Assembly: GCF_051414135.1 (NCBI RefSeq)
Contig: NZ_JBLKOA010000006.1
Coordinates: 193,382 to 257,381 of the forward strand
Direction of reading: 5' to 3'
DNA length: 64,000 nt
Source of the DNA: Halovenus halobia
Lineage (GTDB): Archaea; Halobacteriota; Halobacteria; Halobacteriales; Haloarculaceae
Shown piece by piece: positions 58,545 through 64,000 of the stretch (position 1 is the stretch's first letter; every line of letters starts with the position of its first letter). Made by a program: the position numbers and the translations under genes. The notes under the pieces were generated by a model. It saw only the letters and a list, made by a program, of their open reading frames with translations, ran no database searches and had not been told where the DNA came from.

Positions 58545-59285
58545 TCACTCTTCAGGTACGCCCTCGCCGCCGCGGCCCTCACCGCCAGCGAAGCGGTCCG
58601 CACCCTCCATCGCCGTCTCAAGCGACCGCGAGCCGTGCCAGCCCTCGATTGCCAGCCCCTGCTCGATGGCGGTTCCGAGGCCGTCGTACACTGCCTGCCG
58701 GTCCGTGCGCACGGTTTCCTGTGGAAAGCTTGCGATGAGTTCGCCCATCTCGACCGCTCGCTCGCGCGGGTCGTCAGCAATCTGGTTGACCAGTCCCCAC
58801 TCCTTGGCCTCCTCCGCGTCGACTGCCCGCCCGGTGAGAATCATCTCTAGTGCTCGCCCAAGCCCGACGACACGGGGGAGTCGCTGCGTGCCGCCGTCGA
58901 CCAGCGGCACGCCGAACCGTCGCTCGAAACAGCCAAAAGTCGCCTCGGGCGCGGCGACGCGCAGGTCACACCACAGCGCCATCTCCAGCCCGCCAGCAAT
59001 ACAGTGGCCCTCGATTGCAGCGATAGTTGGCTTCGAGACCTCCCGGCGGGTAAAGCCCAGCCAGCCTTCGGGCGTATCCTTCAGATCCATCGCTTTGAGG
59101 TCTGCGCCTGCCGAGAAGGTGCCGTTCGCGCCGGTCAGGACGCCGACCAGTGCCTCCTCGTCGTCATCGAAGCGGTCCCACGCCTCGCCGAGTTCGGTCG
59201 CTGTCTGTTGGTCGATTGCGTTCTCCCGGTCCGGTCGGTCAATCGTGATGACTGCAACCGGTCCGTCGCGGTCGTAGCTGACCAT
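58545..59285 (-). CDS. Enoyl-CoA hydratase/isomerase family protein
   Basis: The 246-residue crotonase-fold protein starts MVSYDRDGPVAVITIDRPDR. It has the oxyanion segments TFSAGADLKAM and GHCIAGGLEMALWCDLRVA, and Glu residues in FGCFERRFG. It would hydrate enoyl-CoA in beta-oxidation or a related path. It is 45 bp upstream of the GAPDH gene in transcription order, on the same strand. Confidence 0.9.
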   Translation of the reverse strand: MVSYDRDGPVAVITIDRPDRENAIDQQTATELGEAWDRFDDDEEALVGVLTGANGTFSAGADLKAMDLKDTPEGWLGFTRREVSKPTIAAIEGHCIAGGLEMALWCDLRVAAPEATFGCFERRFGVPLVDGGTQRLPRVVGLGRALEMILTGRAVDAEEAKEWGLVNQIADDPRERAVEMGELIASFPQETVRTDRQAVYDGLGTAIEQGLAIEGWHGSRSLETAMEGADRFAGGEGRGGEGVPEE

Positions 59286-59388
59286 AGCGTCGTCTCGGCG
59301 GAGAGGCGCAAAAAACTGGTCCTAGAGGCGGGTTTCCGGCAGAGAAATGCTGCGGCTGGGTTATGTGACCTGAGACGGAACGGCGTGT

Positions 59389-60168
59389 ATGGTCGTAGAT
59401 CAGCTGGCGATTCTCGGTTTTGCAGCGCTGTTGGGCGGGCTGATGCTCTCGTATGGCCGGCGGCGGTACAACCGCGCCGAGTCGCTGTCACGGCTCGTAG
59501 CCGACGGCGGTGAGCCGACGGCAGCGGGTGAGCGAACGATTAGCGGGCCAGTCGAGGTTGACCGTCCGGCCGAGCCACAGCGCCGGCCTCCGGACCATCA
59601 CAACCCAGAGGAACCGGGTGGTGACCCCGGAATCTGGGCGTGGCGGGTCCAGCGCGAACAGGCGACGGACAGCAGACACTGGGAGACGCTCGACGGTGGG
59701 ATTGCAGTCGGCGATATCGCGGTTCGGGACGACTGGGACCGGGTACAGATTGACGCCGAGAGCCTCCGGTGCGACTCGGTCGAGGACCCGTTCGACGCCG
59801 ACCACCTCTTTCTCGGCGACCCTGATATCGACGTGTATGTGGAGGAACGCGACGGAGTGCTTGCCGACGTGAGCGGCGATTGCGGGCCAGTCAAAGACGT
59901 CGAGGTCAGCGTCAATATCGGCAACGAGACGACGACGCCTGACAGATATCAGGCCACAGCTATCCGCGAGGGCGAGGAACTGCGGGCAGACGGCACCATC
60001 GCCGACGGCGGCGAGCAACCGGCAGTTCGCGGTGACGTTGCAGTCGGAATTGGTGACCTCTCAACCCGCGCAGACCAGCTGTACAGCACCGCACGACGGT
60101 GGGGAGCCGGCGGCGCAATCGTTCTCGTGCTCGGTGTCAGTGCCGCTGCTGGAACTGTCATTCTCTGA
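59389..60168 (+). CDS. Membrane protein with MUL1/GIDE-like architecture
   Basis: The 259-residue protein has an N-terminal helix (ILGFAALLGGLMLSYGRRR), a central beta-rich acidic domain with HWETLDGGIAVGDIAV and a C-terminal helix (GGAIVLVLGVSAAAGTVIL). This order resembles the E3 ligase MUL1/GIDE domain between two helices, but the sequence identity is not certain. No catalytic residue is evident. Function unknown. Confidence 0.6.
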   Translation: MVVDQLAILGFAALLGGLMLSYGRRRYNRAESLSRLVADGGEPTAAGERTISGPVEVDRPAEPQRRPPDHHNPEEPGGDPGIWAWRVQREQATDSRHWETLDGGIAVGDIAVRDDWDRVQIDAESLRCDSVEDPFDADHLFLGDPDIDVYVEERDGVLADVSGDCGPVKDVEVSVNIGNETTTPDRYQATAIREGEELRADGTIADGGEQPAVRGDVAVGIGDLSTRADQLYSTARRWGAGGAIVLVLGVSAAAGTVIL

Positions 60169-60243
60169 GACCGCTGGCTGTCACCGGGAGACACACCATC
60201 ACGAAGGGAAATCCCTTTGCCCCGACCACACACACTGTGCAGT

Positions 60244-61632
60244 ATGAGCGACGGCGAGGACACAGACAGCGCGGAGGAGCCACCCGAGGCGGCCGACGAG
60301 TCGCCTGACGAGGATGTTGCCCCGTCCGAGACAGACGAGGACCCCTCCGAGGACGCGGAGCAATCGAGCGAGGAAGACGACGAACCGGCCGAAGCGGACC
60401 TCGCAGACCCGACCGAGTTCGACAGCCGTCTCGACGACGCGGCCGAACTGGTCGAGAACGCTGAGACGGAACCGGACCTCGACGAGGCTGACGAGACACT
60501 CGACGCCATCGAGGCCGACCTCGAAGCAGCGACACTTCCGACCCCTGAACCGGAGGTCGGCGAAGACGAGGACCCCGAAGACGTCGAGCCGCCGGACCCC
60601 AAGGAGGAGTACGAAGACCGGATTTCCAGTCTGCGCGACGACATCGAGGAGCAACGCGGCCCGTACGTCGAGGATGTGGTCAGCGATATCGAGAGTGCGA
60701 GCACGACCATCACGACCAGCGAGTGGACGACCGAAGGCGAGGACGAAGTCGCCGAAGCGGTCGCTGACTTCCTCTCGTCGGTGAGTGACACGCTCGACGA
60801 CTCCTTCGAGTCCGCTGCCAGCGGGTCCGAAGACGCCGCCGCGGAGCTCGACGACGCCGCCGAGCGGATTGGCGAGACGCCGCTGGACCCCGACGACGAC
60901 GCCGACACTATCGCGACACTCCTCGAACAGACCGACACCCTGAGTGCGGACCTGGAGGCGGCGACGCTGTGGAGCGACCTCGAAGTGCGCGAGCAGCTCC
61001 GCCGGCAGGGCTTTTACGACGTGCTCGACCCCAACGTGAGCAAGGACTTCCCGCCGGAGTTGAGCGCTATCAACGTCTACGAGGCCCAGGGTGAGGTCGA
61101 ACCGCTGCTCTCTGCGCTGGATTCCTTTGGCTCGGATTTCATGGAGGAGAACGTTCTCGACGCGCTGGAACACCTCGCTCCCGCAGAAGCGTTCGACCCC
61201 GTCCACGCGCTCGCACAGCGCCGGAACAAACAGCCCGTCCGCATCCTCGGCCGCATCGGCGACGAGCAAGCCTGTGACACGCTCGAGGACTTCCTCGGCG
61301 GCGGTGATGTCGAACTCGAAAAGATCACGCTCCGCGCGCTGGGGATGATTGGTGCCGACCGCTCGACCGACCCGGTTGCCCAGCGACTGCTCGCGGACAG
61401 CCGTGAGATTCGCTCCTCCGCTGCCCGCGCGCTCGGACTGATTGGCGACACTCGCGCTATCGACCCGCTCGAAGACGTGCTTGCAGATGACGACGCTGAC
61501 GAGGTCCGGGCCAGCGCGGCGTGGGCGCTCAACCAGATCGGAACCGAGCGCGCACTCGACGTGGCCGCCGAGTACGCTGACGACCGTTCGTATCTGGTGC
61601 AAGCCGAAGCTGAGAAAGCCGAAGGCGTCTAA
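60244..61632 (+). CDS. HEAT-repeat protein with acidic N-terminus
   Basis: The 462-residue protein begins MSDGEDTDSAEEPPEAADES, has a 100-residue very acidic region, a helical middle and C-terminal HEAT/PBS-lyase repeats (RILGRIGDEQACDTLEDFL; ITLRALGMIGADRS; AARALGLIGDTRAIDPL; AAWALNQIGTERALDV). Such repeats form solenoids for protein interaction. Partner unknown. Confidence 0.82.
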   Translation: MSDGEDTDSAEEPPEAADESPDEDVAPSETDEDPSEDAEQSSEEDDEPAEADLADPTEFDSRLDDAAELVENAETEPDLDEADETLDAIEADLEAATLPTPEPEVGEDEDPEDVEPPDPKEEYEDRISSLRDDIEEQRGPYVEDVVSDIESASTTITTSEWTTEGEDEVAEAVADFLSSVSDTLDDSFESAASGSEDAAAELDDAAERIGETPLDPDDDADTIATLLEQTDTLSADLEAATLWSDLEVREQLRRQGFYDVLDPNVSKDFPPELSAINVYEAQGEVEPLLSALDSFGSDFMEENVLDALEHLAPAEAFDPVHALAQRRNKQPVRILGRIGDEQACDTLEDFLGGGDVELEKITLRALGMIGADRSTDPVAQRLLADSREIRSSAARALGLIGDTRAIDPLEDVLADDDADEVRASAAWALNQIGTERALDVAAEYADDRSYLVQAEAEKAEGV

Positions 61633-61660
61633 TCACACTCCGGGGAGACGGCCGCCAGAA

Positions 61661-62162
61661 TCAGGCGAATGTGCCGAGGTTGTCCGTCGCTTCGATCACC
61701 CACCCGAATCCACCGCCGTCGTCCACTCGACCAACTAAGATATTACCGTTCTCGGTCCCCTGCTGAAACGGGACAAAGACCGTTCGCGCCCTGCCCTCGC
61801 CTGGGTATTCACCGTCTACTGTGAATCGAACGTCGAAATGCACCGCCGACTGAAAGACGGATTCGTAGGTCTGTTCCTCGTCTGGCTCCGCCACTGTTGT
61901 CGATGTCAGGTCCTTCTGAAAGACAGGTTCATCCGGCGTGCCAGTGACGGTGAAGTGTCCGTTCTTTCGGGGGCCCGAGTTCGGTCCCAACGTCAAGTAC
62001 CTCAACGGCTATCTGGTGCGGGACAGAATCCATATTTCGAAAGGCAAGGCTCCCCGCGGGCGGCCCGTCGGAGCTCTCGCTCCCGAAACAGCCCGGCAAG
62101 AAGCCAGTTGCCACCGCTGCCGCGACAATCCGCAAGAACGACCGGCGTCGAGTCGTCGTCAC
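61661..62162 (-). pseudogene. Tat lipoprotein interrupted by a frameshift
   Basis: The first frame (62162 downward) encodes MTTTRRRSFLRIVAAAVATG with lipobox LPGC and then SLAFRNMDSVPHQIAVEV, but ends at a stop at 61929. The continuation (TVTGTPDEPVFQKDLTST to the stop at 61661) lies in the +1 frame, overlapping from about 62005. The two join naturally at a run of five C (gggcccccgaaag on the minus strand), which allows a one-base shift. It is a mutation, a sequencing error or a +1 shift at CCC C. The protein would be a surface lipoprotein of unknown role. Confidence 0.7.
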
Positions 62163-62326
62163 ATTTTGATTTCCGGCGTAAATGATTTAAATTTAACCCC
62201 GGAGACTCGCCCGACAGTTGATTAGCAAGGCCATTTCGATCGAAGTCAGCTATTCGACAGTTCGAGTCACAGTGTGTGCACACATATCGAAGACAGATAT
62301 TTGAGACTCCCAGCCAACGTGGGGAT

Positions 62327-63895
62327 ATGGTTACCTACGATTACGTCATTGTCGGCGCTGGCTCGGCAGGCTGTGTGCTGGCGAACCGACTCGCCACACA
62401 GACTGAGGGGGAAGTACTCGTGCTGGAGGCGGGCAAGCCCGACGAGAAAAACGAGATAGCGATTCCTGCGGCGTTCCCGGACACGTTCAAATCCGACGTT
62501 GACTGGGAGTACTATACCGAACCGCAGGCAGAACTCAATGAGCGCGAACTGTACTGGCCTCGGGGCAAGACACTCGGGGGGTCGAGTTCCATCAACGCGA
62601 TGATCTACATCCGCGGTCACCCTGCCGACTACGATGGGTGGGCCGAACACGCCGACGGCTGGGCACACGACGACATCAGGCCCTACTTCGACCGCGCGGA
62701 GCACAACGAACGGTTCAGCGACGAGTACCACGGCACGAACGGCCCACTCAACGTCGCTGACCAGCGCTCACCCAGTGTACTCACTGACGCGTTCATCGAG
62801 GCCGGCAAGGCCTGTGGCGTCCCCGAAAACCAGGATTTCAACGGGGCATTTCAGGAGGGGGTCGGCCAGTATCAGGTGACACAGAAGAACGGTCAGCGCT
62901 TCAGCGTCGCCGACGGCTACCTCAAACCCGTCCTCGACCGGGAGAACGTCACGGCACTGACCGGGGCCCACGTCACCGAGGTACAGGTCGAAAATGGCCG
63001 CGCGGTCGGTGTCGAGTACGAACGTGCCGGCGGCACTGGCCACGTCGAAGCAGACGAGGAGGTCATCGTCGCCGGCGGGGCAATCAACTCCCCGCAACTG
63101 TTGATGCTGTCGGGTATCGGCCCCGCTGAGCATCTTGCGGAGCACGACATCGACGTGGTTGCGGACCTGCCCGGCGTCGGCAAAAACCTGCAGGACCATC
63201 TCTACACCCCCGCAGTCTGTGACTGTACGAAACCGATAACGCTCGAAGCCGCCGAAACGCTCGCCAACTTCGGGAAGTACAAGGCCTTCGGCAACGGCCC
63301 GCTCACCTCCAACGTCGGTGAAGGCGGGGCGTTCCTCAAGAGTCCGCTGGCCGACGACCGCCCGGACGTGCAGTTTCACTTCGCGCCAGCACACTTCATC
63401 GAACACGGCTTCGAAGAGCCAGACCACGAGTACGGCTTCTCCATCGTGAGCCTCCAACTCCGTCCAGAGAGCCGCGGCCACATCGAACTCGGTTCAACGG
63501 ACCCGCGGGACAACCCACGGATCGACCCGCAGTATCTCAGTGCCGAACCAGACCTCGACGTACAGGTCGAGGGGCTGAAGATGGCCCGCGAGTTCCTGCG
63601 AGCCGCGCCGTTCGACGAGTATCGCAAGAGCGAGCGCCTGCCGGGACCTGACGTGCAAAGCGACGAAGAGCTAGCAGCGCACGTCCGCCAGTACGGCGAA
63701 ACGCTGTATCACCCAGTCGGGACCTGCAAGATGGGTACCGACGAGATGTCGGTCGTCAACGAGCGCCTGCGCGTCCACGGTATCGACGGCTTGCGTGTGG
63801 TTGACGCCTCCGTGATGCCGACGGTCACCAGCGGTAACACCAACGCGCCGACGGTGGCGATTGCTGAGAAGGCTGCCGATATGATAAAAAGGTGA
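62327..63895 (+). CDS. GMC family oxidoreductase (choline dehydrogenase-like)
   Basis: The 522-residue flavoprotein has the FAD motif VIVGAGSAGCVLANRL at about 8-22, the GMC signature PRGKTLGGSSSINAMIYIRG (about 80-99), and the active-site His in LYHPVGTCKMG (about 461) with Asn in TSGNTNAPT as partner. It would oxidise an alcohol such as choline or glucose-type alcohol. Start ATG 62327 leaves the Rossmann motif at the usual place. Confidence 0.92.
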   Translation: MVTYDYVIVGAGSAGCVLANRLATQTEGEVLVLEAGKPDEKNEIAIPAAFPDTFKSDVDWEYYTEPQAELNERELYWPRGKTLGGSSSINAMIYIRGHPADYDGWAEHADGWAHDDIRPYFDRAEHNERFSDEYHGTNGPLNVADQRSPSVLTDAFIEAGKACGVPENQDFNGAFQEGVGQYQVTQKNGQRFSVADGYLKPVLDRENVTALTGAHVTEVQVENGRAVGVEYERAGGTGHVEADEEVIVAGGAINSPQLLMLSGIGPAEHLAEHDIDVVADLPGVGKNLQDHLYTPAVCDCTKPITLEAAETLANFGKYKAFGNGPLTSNVGEGGAFLKSPLADDRPDVQFHFAPAHFIEHGFEEPDHEYGFSIVSLQLRPESRGHIELGSTDPRDNPRIDPQYLSAEPDLDVQVEGLKMAREFLRAAPFDEYRKSERLPGPDVQSDEELAAHVRQYGETLYHPVGTCKMGTDEMSVVNERLRVHGIDGLRVVDASVMPTVTSGNTNAPTVAIAEKAADMIKR

Positions 63896-63901
63896 GCGCA
63901 T

Positions 63902-63923
63902 ACCCCCGTCTTCAGGCGGGGGT
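63902..63923 (+). terminator. Hairpin with 7-bp stem after the GMC gene
   Basis: acccccg at 63902-63908 pairs with cgggggt at 63917-63923 around an 8-nt loop. It may terminate the GMC transcript, or be the right end/omega-RNA hairpin of an IS200/IS605-type (TnpB) element outside the window. The last 70 bp hold no gene that can be judged. Confidence 0.4.
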
Positions 63924-64000
63924 CGAGCGAACAGGCGGTACTCAGGCATCCCGATTCCCCAACGGTTATGTATGGGCCAAGTCTATACCAGGTGTGGACA

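Overview
The window is from a halophilic archaeon (class Halobacteria). Evidence: high-GC coding sequence with acidic proteins, TATA boxes about 25-30 nt upstream of often leaderless starts, an elongator tRNA-Met with an archaeal intron, RNA polymerase subunit L, ribosomal protein L40e, the archaeal beta-CASP nuclease aCPSF1, class II archaeal GAPDH, a halobacterial 2Fe-2S ferredoxin, a HalX response regulator and a PGF-CTERM surface protein. Species cannot be named from the window. Most of it is ordinary chromosome: small convergent or overlapping operons, no rRNA, no CRISPR array, no transposase.

Layout. 1-8.2 kb: end of a class IV aminotransferase, zinc-ribbon membrane protein, rpoL, Trm5, tRNA-Thr, CorA, SDR and isochorismatase-like pair, FG-GAP protein. 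8.3-10.1 kb: a small AT-rich island bounded by a 22-bp repeat of the tRNA-Met 3' end, carrying a subtilase whose propeptide and catalytic parts are in different frames. 10.4-19.7 kb: a long palindromic repeat, hisF, Baeyer-Villiger monooxygenase and WS/DGAT acyltransferase (divergent), a DUF445/DUF4393-like operon, a phasin-like helical protein and a fused HMG-CoA reductase. 19.7-31.6 kb: PGF-CTERM metallopeptidase, lipoprotein, PAP2, ThrS, HalX regulator, RNase H-like protein, and the hisC-AK6-CDP-alcohol transferase operon. 31.6-32.3 kb: tRNA-Arg followed by repeated fragments of its own 3' end and a cluster of tight hairpins. 32.3-48 kb: HPP-USP transporter-like protein, aCPSF1, second copy of the palindromic repeat, two zinc alcohol dehydrogenases, PepF, copper nitrite reductase, ornithine cyclodeaminase, presenilin-like protease, ferredoxin. 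48-64 kb: hemB, MFS, L40e, a possible 0.43-kb non-coding RNA, metallo-beta-lactamase, surface/coiled-coil protein and wHTH regulator, DUF2249 plus heme-copper-oxidase-like protein, GAPDH, enoyl-CoA hydratase, HEAT protein, a frameshifted lipoprotein and a GMC oxidoreductase.

How it works together. Central metabolism is represented by hisF/hisC, hemB, GAPDH, HMG-CoA reductase (isoprenoid lipid synthesis) and CDP-alcohol transferase (lipid head groups). Nitrite reductase NirK, and farther away a DUF2249 protein paired with a heme-copper-oxidase-like membrane protein, suggest denitrification capacity. The most unusual item is the subtilase at 8565-9871: the I9-like propeptide ends in a canonical -1 slippery heptamer G GGA AAC immediately followed by its stop codon, and the only way to include the catalytic Asp in the protease frame is a -1 shift at that point. 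Other structure not explained by genes includes a family of hairpins with a conserved 11-nt loop, a two-copy nested palindrome, and a promoter-to-terminator segment without a convincing protein.
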